A stretch of DNA of 56,328 nt, from assembly GCF_016862215.1 (NCBI RefSeq), contig NZ_BOMN01000148.1:1-56328 (forward strand), written 5' to 3'. The notes beneath the pieces were generated by a model. The model saw only the letters and a program-made list of their open reading frames with translations. It did no database searches and was not told where the DNA came from. The first letter of the stretch is position 1; every line of letters starts with the position of its first letter. Both the position numbers and the translations under genes were made by a program. This document shows, piece after piece, positions 34,970 through 43,413 of this stretch. The stretch is from Winogradskya humida. GTDB lineage: Bacteria > Actinomycetota > Actinomycetes > Mycobacteriales > Micromonosporaceae.

Positions 34970-35512
34970 GTGTCCCTCTGGAATATGATCACCGGCCGTC
35001 CGGGCAGGACCGTGGCCGGTGGCGTGCTCGTCGTCGACGGCCTGGTCGGGATCGACACCCCCGGTCGTCAGCGCGGCGGCCTGCTCGGCTCGTTGCTCGC
35101 CGGGATCATCGGCATCGTGTTCGTGGGTCTCGGCCTCTACATCCAGCACCATTCGCAGCCGTACGCGGACGGCACGAAGGTGACCGGCCAGGTCACGTCC
35201 GTCCACGTGGGCCGCAGCGAGAAGGGCAACAAGCCCATGTACTCCCGCGAGGTCCGGTTCGTGACGGGCGATGGCCAGCAGGTCGACTTCGCAGAGTCGG
35301 GTTCGAGCAGCACGCCCGCCAAAGTCGGCGACCCGGTGGAGATCTCCTACCGCGCCGCCGATCCGTCGCAGGCCCGCATCGTCGGCGAGAACACCTGGAT
35401 CCCGCTGGCGATCATGGGTGTGGGAGCCCTGGTCGCGGTCGTCGGCATCCTGACGTTCATCGTTCGTCTCATCACCCTCATCGCGGGCATCGCGCTACTG
35501 GCCAAACGGTAG
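34970..35512 (+). CDS. DUF3592 membrane protein
   Basis: 180 residues; GTG start with GGAGTGA 5-6 nt upstream. Transmembrane segments at about 38-58 (LLGSLLAGIIGIVFVGLGLYI) and 143-178 surround an extracytoplasmic or cytoplasmic beta domain (KVTGQVTSVHVG, EVRFVTGDGQQVDF, VEISYRAADPSQARI), as in DUF3592 proteins. Function unknown for the family. Last gene of the operon; the final 18 bases overlap the convergent SARP regulator. Confidence 0.85.
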   Translation: MSLWNMITGRPGRTVAGGVLVVDGLVGIDTPGRQRGGLLGSLLAGIIGIVFVGLGLYIQHHSQPYADGTKVTGQVTSVHVGRSEKGNKPMYSREVRFVTGDGQQVDFAESGSSSTPAKVGDPVEISYRAADPSQARIVGENTWIPLAIMGVGALVAVVGILTFIVRLITLIAGIALLAKR

Positions 35513-38269
35513 CGGGACGGCGAGGGTCCGGCTGATCTCCGCCCGGAGCTGAGCCGCGTGCGGCCCGTCGGCACCGGCGACGAGCGTGAGCGCTTCCCAG
35601 TAGGCCTCGTCCGCCTCGTTGCTGCGACCGGCGCGGTCGAGCATGGAAGCGAAGGATCGCAGGGACTCGGCGGCGAGGGCCGGGGCCCCGTGCCGGCGAT
35701 ACAGCTCGATGGCCCGGCGATAGCTCTTCGCGCCCTCGACGGCGTCGCCCAGGCCGAAGCAGGCGTAGCCGAGCGTGTCCCAGGTGGCCGCCAGCCGGGA
35801 CGGGCTCAGGTGCGCAGCCAGCTCGAGGGCGGTCCGGGCGTCCGCCACCGCGTCGGCGTAGCGGCCCAGTTTCGCGCTGGCCCAGGCAGCCGCGTTGAGC
35901 GCGCCGGCCCGCTCGGCGGGGTGGGTGCCGGTCCCGGAGAGCGCGAGCGTCAGCCGGTAATGGTCGAGGGCAGCCGCCCAGTCACCCTGCTCGGAGAGTG
36001 CGAACGCGGTCAGGACGTGGGTCCGCACCACGGCCTCGCGGTCACCGGACTCCTCGAAGACGGCCAGGGCGCGCCGCAGCCAGACGTGCGCCTGCGGATA
36101 GCGGCCCAGCTTCGACTCGACGATGGCCAGCCCCCACATGGTCCGGGCCTCGGCGCGCGGTTCGCCGCCCCGGACCGCGGCGGCGTACCCGGCCTCCTGG
36201 GACGTCTGCAGCAGATGCCACAGGCCCTGCCGGTTGAGGTAGTCGCGGATCACCCAGGACAATTGCCAGGCGTGCCGGTCGAAGCCCTGCTGCGCGGCGG
36301 CATGCAGCGCGGTGAGCAGGGCGGGATGTTCGGCGTCGAACCACGCGACCGGGTCGGTGTCCGGTTCGATCACGCCGGGGGCGGGCAGATCCGGAACGAT
36401 GGGCTCCCGTCGTCTGAAGAGCCGCGAGTTGGCGGTCCGGCCCGCGTAGAGATAGTGGTCCAGCAGGCGACGGAAGACCTCCTCCCGCTGTTGCGGCGGG
36501 TCCAGATCGAGGCCCACTTCATGTCCGTACGCGCGGACGAGATCGTGAACCACCCACCTGCCCGGCCGGTGCTCGGTCAGGAGCGCGGCAGCGACGAGCT
36601 CGGCGAGCAGCCCGCGCGTCTCGGCAACGGGCCGGGCCAGCATGCTGGCGGCCGCGTCGGCGCTGAGATCAGGCCCCGGATGCAGGCAGAGCTGACGGAA
36701 GGCTTCTGCCGCACTGTCGCTGAGCGAGCGATAGGACCAGGAGAGTACGGCGGCCACGTCGAACGCCGCATCCGGCCTGCGGAACGCCGACAGCGTGCCG
36801 GACGCGGCGTGCAGGTCCGCGGCGATCGCGGAGAGCGGCAAGTGGGTGCTCGCAGCAGCCCTGGCACCGATCACGGCCAGCGCCAGGGGCAGCCGGCCGC
36901 TGAGTTCGAGAACGTCCCGGGCAGCGGCGCGCTCGGCGCGCACCCGGTCGTGTCCGGCGCGGGCGGCGAACAGGGCGAGCGCCTCGTCGTGGTCCGGCGG
37001 CCGGAGCACGAGCATCGCCGCGCCGGTCCGCACGACCAGGTCCGGGACTGTGCCCCGGCTCGTCACGATCACGAGGGAGGTGCCGGCGCCGGGCAGCAGA
37101 TCCAGGACCTGGTCCGCGGTGGCCGCGTTGTCCAGCAGGATCAGCATCCGGCGGTCCGCGAGCAGGCTCCGGAACAGTGCGGCGCGGTCGGCGAGCCGGC
37201 CCGGAATCCCCGCGGTGGTCACCCCGAGTGCCTGCAGGAAACCGTCGAGCACGTCGGCCGGTGACAGCGGCTCGTCGTACGGACCGTAGCCGCGCAGGTC
37301 CGCGTAGAGCTGGCCGCCGTCGTAGTGACGGGAGGCCAGCCGGTGGGCCCAGTGCAGCGCCATCGACGTCTTGCCGACCCCGCCCATCCCCGCGATGACC
37401 ACGATCGCGGGCCCCGGCCCGAACGCCGCGAGCAGCTCGTCGGCGCGGCGCAACTCGCTGTCGCGGCCGGCGAAAACGGCGGGCGCCGGGGGTAACTGAG
37501 CGGGCCGGGTAGCGGGTGCGGGAAGGGGTTCGGGGCCCGGGTCGTTCTGCAGCATGCGGCGGTGGAGTTCCTGCAGCGCGGGCATCGGTTCGATGCCGAG
37601 CTCCTCCCTGAGCAGTCGTTCCACAGAGCGGTAGGCGGCGAGCGCCTCGGCTCGCGACCCGGTCTGGTGCAGGGCGAGGATGTGGAGCTCGCGAAGGCGC
37701 TCGCGAAACGGGAACTGCTTGATGACCGCGGGGAGTTCGGCGATGGCCCGCGCGTGGTGGCCGGCCTCGAGCTCGGCCGCGAACAGCGTCTCGTAGGTCG
37801 CGGCCCGCAGGGAGGAGAGCTGGGCACGATGTGTTTCGGCCCAGACGCCGTCGAGCCCGGCCAGCGGTTCGCCGCGGAAGGTCTCCAGGGCCTGTCGTGC
37901 GCGATCGGCCCGGTCAGCGGCCGAGGCGGGCGCGGGGAGTGGGGCGGTCAGTTCCCGGAAGCGCGACAGGTCGAAGGAGTCCGGGCCGGCCCGCAGGACA
38001 TAGCCGCGTGCCACCGACTCGATGGTGACGCCCGTCGGGGCCAGTACGGCGCGCAGGCGGGAGACGTACGTGCGGACTGTCTTGACGGCCCCAGCCGGTG
38101 CCTCGTGTGCCCAGAGCGCCTCGGTCAGCTCGCCGGTCGACGTCACCGCGCCCTCGTTCAGCAGGATCGCCGCGAGAACCGTGCGCTGCTGCGGGGGACC
38201 GAGCCGGAGCGGGTGCCCGCCGGCCCAGGCCTCCACCGGCCCGAGAACGCCGAAGGACACGTGCTGCAT
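35495..38269 (-). CDS. SARP-NB-ARC-TPR transcriptional activator (AfsR-like)
   Basis: 924 residues from ATG 38269. Domains are an OmpR-type DNA-binding region (about 5-90; FGVLGPVEAW, VRTYVSRLR), a bacterial activation domain (about 95-240), and an NB-ARC/AAA domain with P-loop GMGGVGKTS (Lys300) and RMLILLDNA as Walker B. A TPR region (about 630-900) follows. AfsR-type proteins integrate signals to activate secondary metabolite or developmental genes. A TATGAT hexamer (38276-38281 complement) sits 6 nt before the ATG, so the message is probably leaderless. The TetR operator at 38280-38296 overlaps the promoter and is shared with the divergent TetR gene. Target genes are unknown. The convergent 3' end overlaps DUF3592. 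Confidence 0.93.
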   Translation of the reverse strand: MQHVSFGVLGPVEAWAGGHPLRLGPPQQRTVLAAILLNEGAVTSTGELTEALWAHEAPAGAVKTVRTYVSRLRAVLAPTGVTIESVARGYVLRAGPDSFDLSRFRELTAPLPAPASAADRADRARQALETFRGEPLAGLDGVWAETHRAQLSSLRAATYETLFAAELEAGHHARAIAELPAVIKQFPFRERLRELHILALHQTGSRAEALAAYRSVERLLREELGIEPMPALQELHRRMLQNDPGPEPLPAPATRPAQLPPAPAVFAGRDSELRRADELLAAFGPGPAIVVIAGMGGVGKTSMALHWAHRLASRHYDGGQLYADLRGYGPYDEPLSPADVLDGFLQALGVTTAGIPGRLADRAALFRSLLADRRMLILLDNAATADQVLDLLPGAGTSLVIVTSRGTVPDLVVRTGAAMLVLRPPDHDEALALFAARAGHDRVRAERAAARDVLELSGRLPLALAVIGARAAASTHLPLSAIAADLHAASGTLSAFRRPDAAFDVAAVLSWSYRSLSDSAAEAFRQLCLHPGPDLSADAAASMLARPVAETRGLLAELVAAALLTEHRPGRWVVHDLVRAYGHEVGLDLDPPQQREEVFRRLLDHYLYAGRTANSRLFRRREPIVPDLPAPGVIEPDTDPVAWFDAEHPALLTALHAAAQQGFDRHAWQLSWVIRDYLNRQGLWHLLQTSQEAGYAAAVRGGEPRAEARTMWGLAIVESKLGRYPQAHVWLRRALAVFEESGDREAVVRTHVLTAFALSEQGDWAAALDHYRLTLALSGTGTHPAERAGALNAAAWASAKLGRYADAVADARTALELAAHLSPSRLAATWDTLGYACFGLGDAVEGAKSYRRAIELYRRHGAPALAAESLRSFASMLDRAGRSNEADEAYWEALTLVAGADGPHAAQLRAEISRTLAVPLPFGQ

Positions 38270-38275
38270 CGCCGC

Positions 38276-38308
38276 ATCATAGACGACTGGTCTACTGAGT
38301 GTTAGAGT
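38276..38308. promoter_or_regulatory. Divergent leaderless promoters with embedded TetR operator (site 2)
   Basis: Site TAGACGACTGGTCTACT at 38280-38296 is identical over 17 nt to the complement of the site at 31367-31383. On the left, TATGAT (complement of 38276-38281) lies 6 nt before the SARP ATG. On the right, TAGAGT at 38303-38308 lies 7 nt before the TetR ATG at 38316. Both spacings are typical of leaderless actinomycete transcripts. The operator spans the space between the two -10 elements, so one dimer would control both genes. Confidence 0.8.
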
Positions 38309-38315
38309 GCTCCTC

Positions 38316-38906
38316 ATGCCAGGCGTCAGGGAAGACACTCGTCACCGCATCCTCGACAGCGCGCGTCGGATCGTTGCGAGCAAGGGCTATGCCGCTGTGG
38401 GCATCAATGAGGTGCTCGGTGACGCCAAGGTGCCGAAGGGCTCGTTTTACCACTTCTTCGAGTCGAAGGACGCCTTCGGCCGGGCGATGCTCGACGACTA
38501 CTTCGTCGAATACCTGGCGGAGATGGACGCTTTCCTGGCCGAGCCCGGCCTGACGACAGCCCAGCGCCTCATGAACTACTGGGCGAGCTGGTATGACAAC
38601 CAGAGCTTCAACGACTGCCAGGGCAAGTGCCTCGCGGTCAAACTGGGCGCCGAGGTCGCCGATCTCTCCGAGCCCATGCGCCTGTCGCTCGAAGCCGGGA
38701 CGGGCGAGATCATCAACCGGCTGGAGAGCGCGATCACCGCCGGCGTCGGGGACGGCTCGGTCACGGTGGTCAACGACCCCCGCGCGACGGCCCAGATGCT
38801 CTACGACATGTGGATGGGCGCGAGCGTCATGGCGAAGATCCGCCGCGACCGGGTCCACTTCGACACGTCCCTCACCGCCACCAGGCAGCTCCTGCACATC
38901 GCCTGA
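38316..38906 (+). CDS. TetR regulator of the NemR type
   Basis: 196 residues from ATG 38316 (GTG 38307 possible). HTH at about 8-52 (RHRILDSARRIVASKGY, VGINEVLGDAKVPKGSFYHFFESKDAF). The ligand domain contains CQGKCLAVKLGAEVADLSEP with Cys101 and Cys105; NemR of E. coli has its redox cysteine at 106 in a comparable segment and senses electrophiles and hypochlorite. The operator overlaps its own promoter and recurs before a PfpI/hydrolase operon. This supports an electrophile-responsive regulator that represses itself, the SARP gene and the detoxification operon. Function is inference from motif and operator positions. Confidence 0.88.
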   Translation: MPGVREDTRHRILDSARRIVASKGYAAVGINEVLGDAKVPKGSFYHFFESKDAFGRAMLDDYFVEYLAEMDAFLAEPGLTTAQRLMNYWASWYDNQSFNDCQGKCLAVKLGAEVADLSEPMRLSLEAGTGEIINRLESAITAGVGDGSVTVVNDPRATAQMLYDMWMGASVMAKIRRDRVHFDTSLTATRQLLHIA

Positions 38907-38910
38907 CACG

Positions 38911-39654
38911 TCAGCGGAAGACCAGCCCGCCGCCGACTTCGAGCACCTGCCCGGTGAGCGCTCCCGAGCCGTCCGACGCGAGCAACCGTACGGTGGCCAC
39001 CAGATCTTCCGGGATCAGCTCGCGCGGCACCGCCTGCGTCGCCACCAGATCGGTCCTGCCACGGCCGGCCGCGCGGTCGGACTCCTCCAGCTCGTCCTCA
39101 CCCTCCGTGCGGATCGCGCCGGGGGAGAGCGCGTTGACCGTGACGCCATGCGGACCGAAAGCCCGCGCCAGCGACCGGGTCAGGCCGATGAGCGCGGCTT
39201 TGCTCGACACGTACGCGGGCCCGGACGGCCCGCCGAGCATCACCGTCGGTGACACGACGTTGATGATCCGCCCCCACCCGCGACCGGCCATCCCCGCACC
39301 GAGCGCCTGCGCGAGCACCATCGACGCCGTGACGTTGACCGCGAACGTGGCCTGCCACTCGTCGATGCTCAGCTGATCGATCGGCACGTTCGAGGCCCGG
39401 GCCGCATTATTGATCAGTACGTCCACCGCGCCGGCCTCACCCGCCAGCTCGCCCACCGCGGCGGGATCGCCCAGGTCGGCGTCGAGTGTCCGGGTCTGCG
39501 CCCCCAGCCCGCGGCACACCCGGGCCACCCCCTCGGCCTGCTCGGCGGCGCCGAAATGATGCAGCAGCAGGGTCACCCCGGGCCGGGCGAGCCCGATGGC
39601 GAGGGCGGCCCCGATTCCCCGCCGGGCACCGGTGACAAGAATGCGCTGATCCAT
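38911..39654 (-). CDS. Short-chain dehydrogenase/reductase
   Basis: 247 residues, classical SDR. Cofactor loop TGARRGIG near the N-terminus, LINNAA, Ser in NVVSP and the catalytic YVSSK. A Gly-rich C-terminal motif LEVGGGLVF fits a 3-oxoacyl-reductase-like member. It is convergent with the TetR gene (4 nt apart). Substrate unknown. Confidence 0.92.
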   Translation of the reverse strand: MDQRILVTGARRGIGAALAIGLARPGVTLLLHHFGAAEQAEGVARVCRGLGAQTRTLDADLGDPAAVGELAGEAGAVDVLINNAARASNVPIDQLSIDEWQATFAVNVTASMVLAQALGAGMAGRGWGRIINVVSPTVMLGGPSGPAYVSSKAALIGLTRSLARAFGPHGVTVNALSPGAIRTEGEDELEESDRAAGRGRTDLVATQAVPRELIPEDLVATVRLLASDGSGALTGQVLEVGGGLVFR

Positions 39655-39742
39655 CTCCCCATCGTCACCGAAACCCGGTCGGGGGCAAAAGGAAAGGCAG
39701 CGAGATCTCTCTCCCTGCCACTCCTAACGTATAGCGCAGTGG

Positions 39743-39761
39743 GGGGCTTGCGGCAAGGCCC
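39743..39761 (+). promoter_or_regulatory. Rifamycin-associated element (RAE)
   Basis: GGGGCTTGCGGCAAGGCCC, an imperfect inverted repeat around CTTGC-G-GCAAG. As I recall it, this 19-bp element is the RAE described upstream of rifamycin-inactivating genes in actinomycetes, and it lies here directly before a rifampin phosphotransferase homologue. The combination makes the element assignment strong. TATAGC at 39730-39735 may be the -10 just upstream of it. Confidence 0.85.
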
Positions 39762-39817
39762 GGTTCGCGGGGCAGAATCATCGGCCGGGGCTTTTACCTG
39801 CGGAAATGGGGCTTTGT

Positions 39818-42262
39818 GTGAGTGCGTACCTGCTGGATCTGCACGGGGTGGACGCGACTCAGGTCGCGGTCGCCGGGGGCAAGGGTGCGAATCTGGGGGA
39901 GTTGTCGCGGATCGAGGGCGTTGAGGTGCCGCCGGGGTTCGTCGTGACGACGGAGGCGTTCCGGCGGGTGCTGCCGTCGATCGGGGACCAGGTCGATCGG
40001 CTGGGCGTGGACTCCATCCGTCAGGTCATCGAGAGCACTCCCCTCCCGGAGGATCTCGCGGCGGCGATCACGGGGGCGCTGACCCCGCATGCGTACGCGG
40101 TGCGTTCCAGCGCCACCGCCGAGGATCTGCCGACGGCCTCGTTCGCCGGGCAGCAGGACTCGTACCTGAACGTCATCGGTCCGGAGGCGGTCCTCGAGCA
40201 CATCAGACGGTGCTGGGCCTCGCTGTTCACCGAGCGGGCGGTGAGCTATCGCGATCACCAGGGCATTGATCACCGTACGGTCAGCATGGCGGTTGTCGTG
40301 CAACAGATGGTCGCGGCGGAAGCGGCAGGGGTCCTGTTCACGGCGGATCCCGTCACGGGCAACCGCAAGGTCGCCACGGTGGACGCCGGCTTCGGGCTCG
40401 GCGACGCGCTCGTCTCCGGCCTGGTCGACCCGGACGGCTACCGGATCCGCGACGGGGAGATCATTTCCCGATCGGCAGCCGCCGCGCAGCCCGCGCTGAC
40501 GGATGCGCAGGTCCTGCGGCTCGTGCGGATCGGACGGCACGTCGAAGCGCATTTCGGCCGCCCGCAGGACATCGAGTGGTGCCTGGCCGGCGACGAATTC
40601 CAGCTTGTGCAGAGCCGCCCGATCACCACGCTGTTCCCCGTCCCCGGAGCCCCCGACGGGGAGAACCACGTCTACCTCTCGGTCGGTCACCAGCAGATGA
40701 TGACCGACGCCATGAAGCCCCTCGGCACATCGATGTGGCAGCTCACGGCGATGGCGCCGATGCTCGAGGCGGGTGGGCGGCTGTTCGTCGACGGCACCCG
40801 GATGCTGGCCTCGCCGGCGGGCCGGGCCGGCTTCCTGGAGATGGCCGGCAGGATCGACCCGCTGACCAGGGACGCGCTGGAGACAGTCCTCGACCGCGGC
40901 GATTTCGTTGCCGAAGCGCCGGACGGGGGCCCCGCGCGCCCGGCCAGGGGTGGGCCCGCAACCCCGATCGAGACCGATCCCGCCATCGTCACCGAGCTGA
41001 TCGAGCGCAGCCGGACGGCCCTCGCCACCCTGCGGCAGGAGATCGCGGCCAAGTCCGGTCCGGCGCTGTTCGACTTCCTGCTGGAGGCGTTCGAGGAGCA
41101 CAAGCGGCTCCTCAGTGATCCCCTGAGCATCCAGGTGATCATGGCGGGCATGGAGACCGCCTGGTGGCTCGACGACAAGCTGCGGGAATGGCTCGGCGAG
41201 ACGAACGCCGCGGGCACTCTGACGCTGTCCGCGCCCGGCAACATCACCGCGGAGATGGGGCTGGAGCTGTTGGACGTCGCTGACGTGCTCCGCGCGTACC
41301 CGGAGGCGATCGAGCTTCTGCAGGGGGACGATTTTCTCGACAAGATCGGGGACGTCCCGGGTGGCGCGATCAGGGCCTATCTCGACAAGTACGGCATGCG
41401 CTGTGCCGGCGAGATCGACATCACGAGGCCGCGCTGGAGTGAGGAGCCCACCACGCTCGTGCCCGCGATCCTCGACAATGTCCGCAACTTCGAGCCGGGT
41501 GCGGCCGGGCGGCGCTTCGAGGAGGGGCGCAGGAAAGCGCACGAGAAGGAGCTGGACGTGCTGGCCCGGCTGCGGGCGTTGCCGGACGGCGAGAACAAGG
41601 CCGCCGAGACCAAGCGCATGATCGACCGGGTACGCACTTTCATCGGCTACCGCGAATACCCGAAGTACGCCATCGTCAGCCGCACCTTCGTCTACAAGCA
41701 GGCCCTCCTCGCCGAGGCCGGCCGCCTCGTCCGCGCCGGCGTGCTCCCCGACCGCGAGGACATCTTCTACCTCACATTCCAAGAGCTCCATGCCACCGTA
41801 CGCACACAGCACGCCGATCCCACGCTGATCGCCCACCGCAAAGCCGACTTCCGCGCCCACCGGTCCCTGACCCCGCCCCGGGTCATCACCTCGGACGGCG
41901 AAGCCCTGAACGGCGCCTACCGCCGCGACGACGTCCCACCCGGCGCCCTGATCGGCCTCGCGGTCTCCGCCGGCACCGTCGAGGGCCGCGCCCGCGTCAT
42001 CCTCGACCTCGCCCACGCCGACCTCGCCCCGGGCGACATCCTGATCACGACCTACACGGACCCCAGCTGGTCCCCCCTCTTCGTCGGCATCACCGCCCTG
42101 GTCACCGAAGTCGGCGGCCTGATGACCCACGGCGCCGTCATCGCCCGCGAATACGGCCTCCCCGCCGTCGTCGGCGTCGCCCACGCCACCCAGCTCATCG
42201 AGGACGGCCGCCGCATCCGCGTCCACGGCACCGACGGCTACGTCGAACTCCTTCCCAGCTGA
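39818..42262 (+). CDS. rph: Rifampin phosphotransferase
   Basis: 814 residues from GTG 39818, which has GGGG 6 nt upstream; the ATG at 39806 adds four codons. Order of domains follows Rph. An ATP-grasp-like N-terminal part (about 1-315) has GGKGANLGELSRI, YAVRSSATAEDLPTASFAGQ and DIEWCLAGDEFQLVQSRPI. A long rifamycin-binding middle follows (about 320-740; VGHQQMMTDAMKPLG). The C-terminal swivelling domain (about 745-814) carries the phospho-histidine His771 in THGAVIAREYGLPAVV. The enzyme phosphorylates rifamycin using ATP. The upstream RAE explains rifamycin-responsive expression. It is followed, with a TGATG overlap, by a broken LRR gene. Confidence 0.93.
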   Translation: MSAYLLDLHGVDATQVAVAGGKGANLGELSRIEGVEVPPGFVVTTEAFRRVLPSIGDQVDRLGVDSIRQVIESTPLPEDLAAAITGALTPHAYAVRSSATAEDLPTASFAGQQDSYLNVIGPEAVLEHIRRCWASLFTERAVSYRDHQGIDHRTVSMAVVVQQMVAAEAAGVLFTADPVTGNRKVATVDAGFGLGDALVSGLVDPDGYRIRDGEIISRSAAAAQPALTDAQVLRLVRIGRHVEAHFGRPQDIEWCLAGDEFQLVQSRPITTLFPVPGAPDGENHVYLSVGHQQMMTDAMKPLGTSMWQLTAMAPMLEAGGRLFVDGTRMLASPAGRAGFLEMAGRIDPLTRDALETVLDRGDFVAEAPDGGPARPARGGPATPIETDPAIVTELIERSRTALATLRQEIAAKSGPALFDFLLEAFEEHKRLLSDPLSIQVIMAGMETAWWLDDKLREWLGETNAAGTLTLSAPGNITAEMGLELLDVADVLRAYPEAIELLQGDDFLDKIGDVPGGAIRAYLDKYGMRCAGEIDITRPRWSEEPTTLVPAILDNVRNFEPGAAGRRFEEGRRKAHEKELDVLARLRALPDGENKAAETKRMIDRVRTFIGYREYPKYAIVSRTFVYKQALLAEAGRLVRAGVLPDREDIFYLTFQELHATVRTQHADPTLIAHRKADFRAHRSLTPPRVITSDGEALNGAYRRDDVPPGALIGLAVSAGTVEGRARVILDLAHADLAPGDILITTYTDPSWSPLFVGITALVTEVGGLMTHGAVIAREYGLPAVVGVAHATQLIEDGRRIRVHGTDGYVELLPS

Positions 42263-42908
42263 TGCCCGATTACCGGGTCATGCACTGGCACAGTCACATG
42301 GACGGACCCTGGGCGCCCGAAAAGTTTCTGGCGGATGGTTAGACCTGACGCTGATCACCGGCTCCAAGCTCCCGGGCCCGGATGTATCCCAGCCGCACCT
42401 GACAAGCCTCTGCCTGGTGGACCGGCCGGGCCTGATAATCGCCCCGCGGTGGCCGCGTCTCTCCCGGCTGCGGATCGGCCGCTGGAAGGGCATCGACCTC
42501 AGCTTTCTCGACGGCGCTCCCGCCCTATAAAGTCTCCAGCTGGAGGGCCGCCGCCAATCCGGCTCCCTCGACGGCATCCAGTCCTGCGCGTCTCTCGAGT
42601 CACTGGAATTGGTCAACTATTCCCTCTCGGACACCGGTCCGCTGGAGGGCTTGCCGGCGCTGTCCGAGGTCAAACTCCTGGCCGCCAAGCCGACACCGCC
42701 GCACCCGGAAATCGATCTCGCCGCCTTCACCGGTCCCGCACTCACCACGTTGTGGGTGATGAATGCCGCGAAGGTCGTCCACATCGAATCGCTGAAGAGA
42801 TTGCCGTTCCTGCGAGAGGTCCGCCTGATCGACTGCGAGCTCTCCCCGGCGGACCTGAGGGCAATAGCGTCCCTGCCGGATCGGCTCGCCAGAGCGATCA
42901 CAGGCTGA
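42262..42908 (+). pseudogene. Broken leucine-rich-repeat protein gene
   Basis: An ATG overlapping the rph stop (TGATG) opens a frame ending at TAG 42340. After a frameshift the reading continues in another frame from about 42336 (LDLTLITGSKLPGP, HLTSLCLVDRPGL). It is interrupted once more by TAA at 42528-42530, and resumes in the same frame to 42908. The joined product would be about 214 residues with spaced leucines (LESLELVNYSLS, FLREVRLIDCELS), typical of LRR proteins. An internal frame from 42609 is open but lacks the N-terminus. Two disabling changes make this a pseudogene, unless a short C-terminal product is made. Confidence 0.7.
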
Positions 42909-42913
42909 CGGGC

Positions 42914-42943
42914 TTGTTTTCCGGAGTCCGGACTCCGTATTAT
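42914..42943 (+). promoter_or_regulatory. Promoter with 16-nt palindromic operator
   Basis: TTGTTT at 42914-42919 and TATTAT at 42938-42943 are 18 nt apart. Between them lies the perfect palindrome CGGAGTCCGGACTCCG (42922-42937), followed by another CCGGAG half site at 42944-42949. This is the classic placement for a repressor or MerR-type activator of the SnoaL-like gene. Confidence 0.7.
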
Positions 42944-42978
42944 CCGGAGTGAAGACTTCGCTTAGAAGGGCATCCATC

Positions 42979-43413
42979 ATGCGAACCCCCAAAGAAACGT
43001 TCCGAGCCATGCTCGACGGCGCCTGCCGGCTGCAGAACGGTGACCGCGATCAGGTCGACAGGCTGGCCGGCTTCTATGCCGAGGACACCGATGTGCGGCA
43101 CCCGATGGCCCCGCTCGGCGACACCCCGCTTCCCAGCCGCGAAGCGCTCCGCAAGCACTTCGCCGCAGCGGGGTCGGCCGGCCTGGCAGGCTTCCGCGTC
43201 GAGGACGTGCGTGTCCATCACACCACCGACCCTGAAGTGGTCATTGGCGAGTTCACCTATCGCGGCGAGGGGGACTGGGCCGCGCCGTGCATCATCGTCT
43301 TCCGGATCCGGGACGGGGTGATCGTCGAGTCACGGGACTACATCGACCATCTCGGGCTCGCTCGTGCCACCAACACGCTCGACGCCCTCTGCGCACAACT
43401 GACGAGCGCCTAG
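42979..43413 (+). CDS. SnoaL-like / nuclear-transport-factor-2 fold protein
   Basis: 144 residues from ATG 42979 with AAGGG about 9 nt before; GTG 42949 would add ten residues. The sequence (MLDGACRLQN, LAGFYAEDTDVRHP, TYRGEGDWAAPCIIVFRIRDGVIVESRDYIDHLGL) is a single NTF2-like cone of the SnoaL type. Family members act as cyclases, ketosteroid-isomerase-like enzymes or binding proteins; the role here is not known. The promoter carries a palindromic operator. Confidence 0.82.
   Translation: MRTPKETFRAMLDGACRLQNGDRDQVDRLAGFYAEDTDVRHPMAPLGDTPLPSREALRKHFAAAGSAGLAGFRVEDVRVHHTTDPEVVIGEFTYRGEGDWAAPCIIVFRIRDGVIVESRDYIDHLGLARATNTLDALCAQLTSA

Noticed and set aside
39794..42226. An 810-codon minus-strand open frame
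   Set aside because: Shadow of rph on the opposite strand; the plus strand has a full enzyme with catalytic motifs.
21501..43413. A secondary-metabolite cluster around SARP, P450, monooxygenase, SDR and SnoaL genes
   Set aside because: No polyketide synthase, NRPS, terpene synthase or RiPP core is present, and genes are spread over 20 kb with unrelated genes between.
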